A stretch of 64,000 nucleotides of DNA. Origin: Myxococcota bacterium. Lineage in GTDB: Bacteria > Myxococcota_A > UBA9160 > UBA4427. The DNA lies in the NCBI GenBank assembly GCA_041389495.1, contig JAWKRT010000001.1, positions 1,178,001-1,242,000 on the forward strand, read 5' to 3'. Made by a program: the position numbers and the translations under genes. Of this stretch, positions 1-7,366 are shown piece by piece (position 1 is the stretch's first letter; every line of letters begins with the position of its first letter). The notes under the pieces are model-generated. The model did not search any database. It worked only from the letters and a program-made list of their open reading frames with translations, and was not told the DNA's origin.

Positions 1-2
1 AC

Positions 3-866
3 ATGATCACCGCTCTCGCGATCGTGCAGCGCTGGCCGCCCGCGACGTGGTGGAGCCTGCGCGAGCGCGCGCTCTACATCGGAAGGCGCTTCCAGGCCCT
101 CGGGCCCCGCAGCGTCGGCGCGGTCACGCCCGTGCGCACGGGCATGGACGTCGACGCCGCCTTCTACGCGCGCCGCAAGGGCGCGCGCGGGATGGGCGTG
201 ATGCTCTCGGCCGAGGGCCTGCACATGCTCGAGGGCCGGCTCGAGACGCTCGAGGAGCTGTGGGACCACGGCTATCGCATGCTCGCGCCCACGCACTTCT
301 TCGACAACGAGGTCGCGGGCTCCGCGCACGGCGAGGAGAAGGGCGGGCTCACGCCGTTCGGCGTGCGCGTCGTCGACCGCATGCAGGAGATCGGCTTCGT
401 GATCGATCTCGCGCACGCGTCGCCGGCCACCATCGACGACGTGCTCGCGCGCGCGAAGTCGCCCGTGATCGTGTCGCACACGGGCGTGCAGGCGACGTGC
501 GCGGGGCCGCGCAACCTGTCGGACGCGCACCTGCGCGCGATCGCCGCGACGGGCGGGCTCGTCGGCATCGGCTTCTTCGAGGGCGCGGTGTGCGACCCGT
601 CGCCCGACGGCATCGCACGTGCGATCCGGCACGCGGCCGACGTCGTCGGCGTCGAGCACGTGGCGCTCGGGTCGGACTGGGACGGCGCGACGAGCGTCGT
701 CGTCGGCCCGGGCGAGCTCGTGTACGTGACGGACGCGCTCCTGCGCGCGGGGTTCTCGGAGGCGGAGGTGCGCGGCGTCATGGGTCGCAACGCGCAGCGC
801 GTGCTGCGCGCGGCGCTGCCGCAGGCGACTCCGGGCGCGCCCGCCGGCGAGCCCGGGCGAAGCTAG
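3..866 (+). CDS. Membrane dipeptidase (peptidase M19), 5' truncated by window
   Basis: Zinc-dependent dipeptidase of the renal dipeptidase family. Visible family residues include Glu71 in SAEGL, His138 in IDLAHAS, His159 in VSHTG and Asp225 in LGSDWDG, all part of the binuclear zinc site of M19 enzymes. The N-terminal HxD metal motif is absent and the 287 residues seen are shorter than the usual 330-400, so the gene most likely begins before the window and the ATG at position 3 is internal. The stop overlaps that of the convergent kdsA in a shared CTAG. Known M19 members cleave dipeptides; the real substrate here is unknown. Confidence 0.85.
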   Translation: MITALAIVQRWPPATWWSLRERALYIGRRFQALGPRSVGAVTPVRTGMDVDAAFYARRKGARGMGVMLSAEGLHMLEGRLETLEELWDHGYRMLAPTHFFDNEVAGSAHGEEKGGLTPFGVRVVDRMQEIGFVIDLAHASPATIDDVLARAKSPVIVSHTGVQATCAGPRNLSDAHLRAIAATGGLVGIGFFEGAVCDPSPDGIARAIRHAADVVGVEHVALGSDWDGATSVVVGPGELVYVTDALLRAGFSEAEVRGVMGRNAQRVLRAALPQATPGAPAGEPGRS

Positions 867-1681
867 GCGCGGCCCTCGCGCAGCGCCGCGTCGATCGCGA
901 GCAGCTGGCCGAGCAGCACGTCGAGCGCCGACAGGTCGAGCTGGCACGGGCCGTCGCACGGCGCGGCCGTCGGGTCGGGATGCGCCTCGAGGAAGACCGC
1001 GTCGACGCCCGCCGCGACGGCCGCGCGCGCGAGCGGCGGCACGAAGCGCCGGTCGCCGCCCGACACGCCCGTTCCCGCGTTCGGGAGCTGCGCGGCGTGC
1101 GTCGCGTCGAAGCACACCGGGGCGTGCTCGCGCATCTGCGCGAGCGCGCGCATGTCGACGACGAGGTCGTCGTACCCGAACGAGGTGCCTCGCTCGGTCA
1201 GCATCACGCCGCCGCGGCCCCACGCCCGGATCTTCTCGACGATGTAGGGCACGTCGCGCGGCCCGAGGAACTGCCCCTTCTTCACGTTGAGGGGCAGGTC
1301 GGTCGCCGCGCACGCCTTGATCAGGTCGGTCTGGCGGCAGAGGAAGGCCGGGATCTGGAGGCAGTCGACGACCGCGGCGAGCGGCTTGGCCTGGTGCGGC
1401 TCGTGGACGTCGGTGAGGAGCGGGAGGTCGGTCGCGCGCTTCACGTCGCGCAGGATCTCGATGCCCTCGTCGAGCCCCGGCCCGCGGTAGGAGGCGTGGC
1501 TCGTGCGGTTCGCCTTGTCCCAGGACGCCTTGAAGACGAGCGGGATGGCGCGGCGCTCGGCCAGCGCCTGCAGCGCGAGCGCGAACTCGATCGCGTCGCG
1601 ACTCGACTCCAGCACGTTGAGCCCCGCGATCAGGGCGAGCGGCGCGCCGCCGCCGATCCGAACCGGGCCGATGTGGAGCAA
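863..1681 (-). CDS. kdsA: 3-deoxy-8-phosphooctulonate (KDO-8-P) synthase
   Basis: Condenses arabinose-5-phosphate with phosphoenolpyruvate to make KDO-8-phosphate, a core lipopolysaccharide sugar precursor, so the cell is a diderm. The 272 residues contain FKASWDKANRTS, RQTDL, NVKKGQF, TERGTSFGY and the LEAHPDP loop. Asn22 in GLNVLES sits where metal-dependent enzymes such as Aquifex have Cys, and CDGP follows later, so this belongs with the metal-independent (E. coli-like) class, although the TERGT and DATHAAQLP stretches look Aquifex-like. The start is TTG, chosen because a GGGGGGAGG ribosome site lies 6-7 nt upstream and no ATG fits. It is convergent with the dipeptidase. Confidence 0.93.
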   Translation of the reverse strand: MLHIGPVRIGGGAPLALIAGLNVLESSRDAIEFALALQALAERRAIPLVFKASWDKANRTSHASYRGPGLDEGIEILRDVKRATDLPLLTDVHEPHQAKPLAAVVDCLQIPAFLCRQTDLIKACAATDLPLNVKKGQFLGPRDVPYIVEKIRAWGRGGVMLTERGTSFGYDDLVVDMRALAQMREHAPVCFDATHAAQLPNAGTGVSGGDRRFVPPLARAAVAAGVDAVFLEAHPDPTAAPCDGPCQLDLSALDVLLGQLLAIDAALREGRA

Positions 1682-1825
1682 GCGCGACCTCCCCCCGTGC
1701 CGATGCGCCGGACAGTGAGTAGCGCGAGGCCCGCGTGCTGACTACGGCCCGCGCCGCGATCGCGCGCGCCGCCGCGCGTCGGCCCCATGGGGCCGCGTCG
1801 ATCGAGCGCCGGGCGTCGGCGCTGG

Positions 1826-1831
1826 TACGCT
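1826..1831 (+). promoter_or_regulatory. Candidate -10 element (TACGCT) for the neu genes
   Basis: A TAnnnT hexamer lies 40 nt before the GTG start of the cytidylyltransferase gene. It belongs to a recurring set of TAnnnT elements upstream of genes in this window. No convincing -35 is visible. Confidence 0.3.
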
Positions 1832-1871
1832 CCGCCGCCGCCCGCGTCCGGGGCGCGGGGAGGAGGAGCGC

Positions 1872-2606
1872 GTGGCGTATCGCGGAAGGTCGGTGCTCGC
1901 GATCGTGCCCGCGCGCGGCGGCAGCAAGGGCATCCCGCGCAAGAACCTCGCGGTCGTCGGCGACCGCTCGCTCATCGCGCACGCGGCGGCGACGATCGCC
2001 GCGCTGCCGTGGATCGACGCGAGCGCGATCAGCACGGACGACGACGCGATGGCGGCCGAGGGCGAGCGCGGCGGGCTCGCCGCCCCGTTCCGGCGCCCGC
2101 CCGAGCTCGCGAGCGACACGGCGTCGGCGGCCGACGCCTGGCGCCACGCGTGGCTCGCGAGCGAGGCGCACTTCGGTCGCACCTTCGACGTCGGCCTCTG
2201 GCTCCAGCCGACGACGCCCCTGCGCGACCCGCGCGACGTCGAGCGCACGCTCGCGGCGATGGTCGAGGGCGGCTTCGGGAGCGCGGCGAGCGTCAGCGAG
2301 ATCCCCGCGCACCTGCGCCCCGAGCGCGCGATGACGCTCGGGCCGGACGGCGAGCTCGGCTTCTACCTGCCCGCCGGCCGCGGCATCGCGAACCGCCAGG
2401 AGATCCCGGCGACCTGGTACCGGAACGGCGTCTGTTATGCGGCCACGCGCGAGACGGTCGTCGAGCTCGGGCAGACCGTCGCGCTGCGCGCGGCGGGCGT
2501 CCCGGTGGCGGGGACGGTCGTGAGCATCGACGAGCCGTTCGATCTCGAGCTCTGCAACCTCCTCTGGGAGCGCGCGCGGCGCGCCGGCGAGGGCGGCGCC
2601 TCGTGA
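1872..2606 (+). CDS. neuA: Acylneuraminate (nonulosonic acid) cytidylyltransferase
   Basis: Predicted to activate a sialic-acid-like nonulosonic acid with CTP to give the CMP-sugar used by cell-surface glycosyltransferases. The nucleotide-binding signature PARGGSKGIPRKN is at residues 13-25, followed by LWLQPTTPLRDP and, late, VSIDEPFDLE, all typical of NeuA/PseF/LegF enzymes; length 244 is normal. The start is GTG with AGGAGGAG just upstream. It heads a neuA-neuB-neuC-like run; 100 bp separate it from the next gene. Whether the sugar is Neu5Ac, legionaminic or another nonulosonate cannot be told from sequence. Confidence 0.85.
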   Translation: MAYRGRSVLAIVPARGGSKGIPRKNLAVVGDRSLIAHAAATIAALPWIDASAISTDDDAMAAEGERGGLAAPFRRPPELASDTASAADAWRHAWLASEAHFGRTFDVGLWLQPTTPLRDPRDVERTLAAMVEGGFGSAASVSEIPAHLRPERAMTLGPDGELGFYLPAGRGIANRQEIPATWYRNGVCYAATRETVVELGQTVALRAAGVPVAGTVVSIDEPFDLELCNLLWERARRAGEGGAS

Positions 2607-2706
2607 GCGCCGGCCGCTTCGCTACGTTCGCGCGATCCCTTCCGATCGGGGCGAGGCCCGCACGCGCACGGCGGAGCGCGCGCCTCGCGACGGAGTCCCG
2701 CGGTCG

Positions 2707-3792
2707 ATGAGCGCCGTCCCGTCCACGTCCGAAGCGCCCGTGCCCACGTGGCTGCACGCGCCGGTCGCGTCGCCGCGGCCGGGCGAGCGCGCGTGCACCG
2801 TGATCGCCGAAGTGAGCCAGACGCACGACGGCAGCGCGGGCATGGCGCACGCCTTCGTCGACGCGGCCGCGAACGCGGGCGCCGACGCGATCAAGTTCCA
2901 GACGCACATCGCGAGCGCCGAGAGCACGCCCGCCGAGCCGTGGCGCAAGGCGTTCAGCAGCCAGGACGCGACGCGGCTCGACTACTGGCGGCGCATGGAG
3001 TGGAGCGAGAGCGTGTGGCGCGAGCTGCGCGCGCACGCCGACGAGCGAGGCCTCCTGTTCCTGAGCTCGCCCTTCTCGATGGAGGCGCTCGAGCTGCTCG
3101 TCCGCGTCGGCGTCGCCGGCTGGAAGGTGGCGTCCGGCGAGATCAACAACTTCGCGCTGCTCGACGCGATGACGGCGACGGGGCAGCCCGTCGTGCTGTC
3201 GACCGGAATGAGCCCGCCCGAGGAGATCGACGCGGCCGTCGCGCGCGTGCAGGCCGCGGGCGTGCCGCTCGCGGTGATGCAGTGCACGTCGATCTACCCG
3301 TGCCCGCCCGAGCTCGTCGGCCTGAACCTGCTCCCCGAGTTCCGCGCGCGCTACGGATGCGCGGTCGGGCTCTCCGACCACTCGGCGACGATCTATCCGA
3401 GCATCGCCGCCGCGCAGGTCGGCTGCGAGCTCGTCGAGGTGCACGTCACGCTGTCGCGCGAGATGTTCGGGCCCGACGTCGTCGCCTCGGTGACCACCGC
3501 CGAGCTGCGGCAGCTGGTCGAGGGCATCCGCTTCGTCGAGGCGATGCGTCGCCACCCGCTCGACAAGGCCCGGCTCCCCGAGTCGGTGACGTCGCTGCGC
3601 GGCATCTTCATGAAGAGCGTCGTCGCCGCCCGCGACCTCGCGGCCGGTACGGTGCTCGCGGCGGAGCACCTCGGGTCGAAGAAGCCCGGGAGCGGCATTC
3701 CCGCGAACGAGCTGCCGAAGCTGGTCGGGCGCCGGGTGCGCCGCGACGTCGCGCGCGACGCGCTGATCGCGTGGGACGACCTGGAGGGATGA
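2707..3792 (+). CDS. neuB: N-acetylneuraminate synthase family protein (NeuB/SpsE-like) with SAF domain
   Basis: Predicted to condense an N-acetyl-hexosamine (ManNAc or a derivative) with phosphoenolpyruvate to a nonulosonic acid. The TIM barrel shows IKFQTH, SSPFS, WKVASGE, STGMS, CTSIYPCPPE and GLSDHSATI; a C-terminal SAF (antifreeze-like) domain has SLRGIFMKS and KKPGSGIP. The metal-binding His of the canonical EKHFTLDR block is kept (VEVHVTL) but the block is altered, and the usual GPDHKAS reads GPDVVAS, losing its His. This marks a divergent subgroup. The stop overlaps the first possible start of the epimerase gene, so the two are probably translationally coupled. Confidence 0.82.
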   Translation: MSAVPSTSEAPVPTWLHAPVASPRPGERACTVIAEVSQTHDGSAGMAHAFVDAAANAGADAIKFQTHIASAESTPAEPWRKAFSSQDATRLDYWRRMEWSESVWRELRAHADERGLLFLSSPFSMEALELLVRVGVAGWKVASGEINNFALLDAMTATGQPVVLSTGMSPPEEIDAAVARVQAAGVPLAVMQCTSIYPCPPELVGLNLLPEFRARYGCAVGLSDHSATIYPSIAAAQVGCELVEVHVTLSREMFGPDVVASVTTAELRQLVEGIRFVEAMRRHPLDKARLPESVTSLRGIFMKSVVAARDLAAGTVLAAEHLGSKKPGSGIPANELPKLVGRRVRRDVARDALIAWDDLEG

Positions 3793-4955
3793 GCCGAATG
3801 CCGCGCAAGGTGTGCGTCGTCGTGACCGCGCGACCGAGCTACTCGCGCATCCGCTCCGTGCTCGAGGCCGTGCGCGCCCACCCCGGGCTCGAGCTGCAGC
3901 TCGTCGTCGCCGCCTCCGCGCTGCTCGACCGCTACGGCAACGCGATCTCCGTGATCAAGAAGGAAGGCTTCGAGGTCGCGCGTCAGGTCTACATGATCCT
4001 CGAGGGCGAGAACCTCGTGACGTCCGCGAAGTCGACGGGCCTCGGGCTCGCCGAGCTCGCGACGGTCTTCGACAACCTCGCGCCCGACCTCGTCATCAGC
4101 GTCGCGGACCGCTTCGAGACGATGGCGACCGCCGTCGCCGCCGCCTACATGAACATCCCGCTCGTGCACGTGCAGGGCGGCGAGATCACGGGCTCGATCG
4201 ACGAGAAGGTGCGCCACGCGGTCACGAAGCTCGCCGACGTCCACTTCGTCGCCACCGAGAAGGCGGCCGAGCGCGTCATCCGCATGGGCGAGCGGCCCGA
4301 GCGCGTGTACGTGACGGGCTGTCCGTCGATCGACGTCGCGAAGCGCGCCGTCGCGGACGGCCCGCTCGATCTCGCGAAGCTGTTCACCGACTACGGCGGC
4401 GTGGGGCCGCAGCTCGACCTCGCGGACGGCTTCGTCGTCGTGCTCCAGCACCCGGTGACGACGGAGTACCGCGAGGCGAAGTCGCACATCCTCGAGACGC
4501 TGCACGCGGTGGCGGAGGCGGGCGTGCCCGCGCTGTGGTTCTGGCCGAACGTCGACGCAGGGTCGGACGGCACCTCGAAGGGCATCCGCAACTTCCGCGA
4601 GAAGCGGCCCGAGCTGCCCATCCACTTCTTCAAGAACCTGCCGCCCGAGGAGTTCCTGCAGCTGCTCGCGCAGAGCCGCTGCATCGTCGGCAACTCGAGC
4701 GTCGCGATCCGCGAGTGCGCCTATCTCGGCGTGCCCGCCGTCAACGTCGGGAGCCGGCAGCAGGGGCGCGAGCGCGGCGCCAACGTGATCGACGTCGGCT
4801 ACGACCGCAAGGAGATCGGCGACGCCATCGCCGCGCAGCTCGCGCGCGGCCCGGCGCCGAAGGACGCGCTCTACGGCGACGGCGACGCGGGGCGGCGCAT
4901 CGCCGACCTGCTCGTCGACGTGCCGCTCTCCGTCGAGAAGCGGCTCGCCTACTGA
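3789..4955 (+). CDS. neuC: UDP-N-acetylglucosamine 2-epimerase (NeuC/LegG-like, hydrolysing type)
   Basis: Predicted to convert UDP-GlcNAc (or a UDP-diacetylbacillosamine-like sugar) to a free ManNAc-type sugar, feeding the NeuB-like enzyme. Motifs include TARPSYSRI near the N-terminus, VQGGEITGSIDEKVRHA, TGCPSID, and the late GNSSVAIRE and VNVGSRQQGRE blocks. Length 388 is typical. The first ATG (3789) overlaps the upstream stop as ATGA; a second in-frame ATG at 3798 is better spaced from the GGAGGG at 3783 and may be the real start. With the two upstream genes it completes a UDP-sugar to CMP-nonulosonate route. The last 7 bp overlap the convergent PLD gene. Confidence 0.87.
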   Translation: MSRMPRKVCVVVTARPSYSRIRSVLEAVRAHPGLELQLVVAASALLDRYGNAISVIKKEGFEVARQVYMILEGENLVTSAKSTGLGLAELATVFDNLAPDLVISVADRFETMATAVAAAYMNIPLVHVQGGEITGSIDEKVRHAVTKLADVHFVATEKAAERVIRMGERPERVYVTGCPSIDVAKRAVADGPLDLAKLFTDYGGVGPQLDLADGFVVVLQHPVTTEYREAKSHILETLHAVAEAGVPALWFWPNVDAGSDGTSKGIRNFREKRPELPIHFFKNLPPEEFLQLLAQSRCIVGNSSVAIRECAYLGVPAVNVGSRQQGRERGANVIDVGYDRKEIGDAIAAQLARGPAPKDALYGDGDAGRRIADLLVDVPLSVEKRLAY

Positions 4956-6031
4956 AGGCCCGCCGCGGCGCGCAGCGCGCGCCAGCGGCCCTCGAACGCG
5001 AGCACGAGCCCGCGCTCGCGCGACACCGCGCCGACCTCGTGGTTGAGCCAGATCGACTGCGCGTTCAGGTTGAAGCTCCCGAACGCGACGCAGCGCTCGC
5101 CCGCGCGATCGACGAGCGCGAACTTGTCGTGCATCGGCCGGGCGACCTCGCTGCCGACGCGCGCGACGGCGACGCCGGCCGCGCGCAGCGCGGCCTCCGT
5201 GGCGCGCGGGAAGCGCCGCTCGTTCGCGTGCGAGAGCAGCTCGACGCGCGCGCCGCGCCGGGCCGCGCGCGCGAGCGCGCCCGGCCCGTGGCGCCCGCTC
5301 ACGTGCGAGGCGACGACGCGCGCCGCGTCGCCTCGCCCGAGCGCGCGCAGCAGCGCGAGCAGCGGGTGGCGCGCGGCGCGCGGCCAGAACGCGAGCTCGG
5401 TGTCGCCCGACGCGACGCGCGCGCGCTGCGCGCGCGCGCACCGCTCGAGCCGCCCGTGCGCGCCGGCCGCGACCCCGCGCGCGTGGTCGCGCAGCGCGGC
5501 GACGAGTGCCGGGTCGCGCAGCTCGACGAGCGCGTTGTAGCCGCGGTCGTGGTCGCCGATCTCGGCGACCACGTCGGGCGCGAGCTCCGGCGCGTCGCCC
5601 GACGGGTTGAACGAGCCGAGGAAGGCCGCGTCGGGCCGCGAGAACACGTAGAGCTTCGCGTGCAGGCGCGCGCGCAATCGCGTGCCCGGGACGAGCGGCG
5701 CGTGCGCGAGCGCGCGGAACCGCGCGCCGATGCCGCCGTCGCCTTCGGGCGCCGCGAGCAGCGCGGCGACGGCCGCGTTCGCGTCCGCGCGGCGAGGTCG
5801 CGCCTCGAGCGTGACGCGCACGTCGACGCCGCGCGCGCGCGCGGCCGCGAGGTCGCGCGCGAGCCTGCGGTCGCGGAGGTAGTAGGTCACGACGTCGATC
5901 GCGCTGCCGGGCGGGGCGTCGGCGATGCGCGCGGCGAGCAGGTCGCGCAGCGCGAAGTCGGCGGAGCCCGGCCCGCCGAAGTGCACGCGGCTCGCGGTCG
6001 GGCTCGGCTCGTCGCGCGCCTCGTTCGCCAT
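4949..6031 (-). CDS. Phospholipase D-like protein with two HKD motifs
   Basis: A 360-residue protein with two PLD half-sites: His124/Lys126 in LHAKLYVF with GSFN at 139-142, and His301/Lys303 in MHDKFALVD followed by GSFNLN. Two-HKD proteins form one active site from both halves and include cardiolipin synthases, phospholipases and some nucleases. There are no transmembrane segments and no signal peptide, unlike typical cardiolipin synthase, so it is either cytoplasmic or peripheral and its substrate is uncertain. The start ATG was chosen because the upstream extension is low-complexity and overlaps the divergent acyl-CoA dehydrogenase gene. Confidence 0.8.
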   Translation of the reverse strand: MANEARDEPSPTASRVHFGGPGSADFALRDLLAARIADAPPGSAIDVVTYYLRDRRLARDLAAARARGVDVRVTLEARPRRADANAAVAALLAAPEGDGGIGARFRALAHAPLVPGTRLRARLHAKLYVFSRPDAAFLGSFNPSGDAPELAPDVVAEIGDHDRGYNALVELRDPALVAALRDHARGVAAGAHGRLERCARAQRARVASGDTELAFWPRAARHPLLALLRALGRGDAARVVASHVSGRHGPGALARAARRGARVELLSHANERRFPRATEAALRAAGVAVARVGSEVARPMHDKFALVDRAGERCVAFGSFNLNAQSIWLNHEVGAVSRERGLVLAFEGRWRALRAAAGLQ

Positions 6032-6202
6032 CGCCCGTGGTGTAGCCGATCGGCGGCCTCCGCCGAACGGCGCGCGCGGCGACGCGCGGCCTTTACGCTC
6101 CGCGCCGCCCGGGACACACTCGGCGCGCCGGTCCGCCCGGCGCCGCACCCGCACACGCGTCCGCCGCGCACCGCTCGCGGCGGCCCCGCACCCGGAGGCC
6201 CC

Positions 6203-7348
6203 ATGCACCGCGACCTCTTCGGCGAGGAGCACGAGCTCTTCCGCGAGCAGTTCCGCCGCTTCGCGCGCGACGAGATCGAGCCGAAGATCGCCGGCTGGAA
6301 CGCCGCGGGGCGCAGCGACCGCGCGACCTGGAAGCGCCTCGGCGAGGAGGGCTTCCTCGGCCCGAACGCGCCCGAGCAGTACGGCGGCGCGGGGGCGGAC
6401 TTCCTCTACTCGGCGATCGTGATGGAGGAGCTCGCCTACCTGCGCGCGCACGCGATCATGGTCTCGCTCCACGCCGACGTGTGCATGCCCTACATCACCG
6501 AGTACGGCAGCGACGAGCAGAAGGAGCGCTACCTGCCGGGCGCGATCTCGGGCGACGTCCTGCTCGGCATCTGCATGACCGAGCCCGGCACGGGCTCCGA
6601 CCTCCAGAACGTGAAGACGCGCGCGCGCCGCGACGGCGACCACTACGTGATCGACGGCTCGAAGACGTTCATCTCGAACGGCCAGATCGCGGACCTGTTC
6701 GTCGTGGTCGCGAAGACGGACGAGGGCGTGCCCGGGCACAAGGGGCTCTCGCTCTTCCTCGTCGAGGCGGCGACGGAGGGGTTCCGGCGCGGCCAGAAGC
6801 TCGACAAGCTCGGCCTTCCCGGCCAGGACACGAGCGAGCTCTTCTTCGAGGGCTGTCGCGTGCACGAGCGCCAGCGGCTCGGCGCCGAGGGCGCGGGCTT
6901 CGGCATGCTGATGAACAAGCTGCAGCAGGAGCGGCTCACGATCGCCGTCTCGTCGATCGCGTCGTGCCGCCGGTCGTTCGACGACACGCTCGCCTACGTG
7001 AAGGAGCGCACCGCGTTCGGGAAGCCGATCGGGAGCTTCCAGAACACGCAGTTCACGCTCGCCGACCTCGCGACGCAGATCGAGGTCGGCCAGGCGTTCG
7101 TCGATCGCGTGGTCGCCGCGCACGCGCGCGGCGAGTCGCTCGTCGCCGAGGCGAGCATGGCGAAGTGGTGGGCGAGCGACCTGCAGAAGCGCGTCGCCGC
7201 CGAGTGCCTGCAGCTCTTCGGGGGCTATGGCTTCATGCGCGAGTACCCGATCTCGGGCGACTACGCGGACGCCGCGGTGCAGTCCATCTACGCGGGCACG
7301 AACGAGATCATGAAGGTGATCATCGCGCGCGGTCTCGGGCTCGGGTGA
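6203..7348 (+). CDS. Acyl-CoA dehydrogenase, LCAD-like
   Basis: FAD enzyme introducing the alpha-beta double bond into an acyl-CoA. Full length (381 residues) with CMTEPGTGSD, GSKTFISNG, QLFGGYGFMREYP and IYAGTNEIMK. The medium-chain catalytic Glu of the YEGT motif is replaced by Ala (IYAGT), but Glu243 in LQQERL matches the helix-G catalytic base of long-chain and isovaleryl-type enzymes, so it is expected to be active and LCAD-like. A GGAGG ribosome site precedes the ATG. It is a single gene, divergent from the PLD gene and convergent with the PHP-type gene 18 bp away. Confidence 0.92.
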   Translation: MHRDLFGEEHELFREQFRRFARDEIEPKIAGWNAAGRSDRATWKRLGEEGFLGPNAPEQYGGAGADFLYSAIVMEELAYLRAHAIMVSLHADVCMPYITEYGSDEQKERYLPGAISGDVLLGICMTEPGTGSDLQNVKTRARRDGDHYVIDGSKTFISNGQIADLFVVVAKTDEGVPGHKGLSLFLVEAATEGFRRGQKLDKLGLPGQDTSELFFEGCRVHERQRLGAEGAGFGMLMNKLQQERLTIAVSSIASCRRSFDDTLAYVKERTAFGKPIGSFQNTQFTLADLATQIEVGQAFVDRVVAAHARGESLVAEASMAKWWASDLQKRVAAECLQLFGGYGFMREYPISGDYADAAVQSIYAGTNEIMKVIIARGLGLG

Positions 7349-7366
7349 GCGCGCCCCGCGCGCTCG

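Noticed and set aside
6203..7348. Acyl-CoA dehydrogenase as inactive because of IYAGT instead of YEGT
   Set aside because: Glu243 occupies the alternative helix-G base position used by LCAD and isovaleryl-CoA dehydrogenases.
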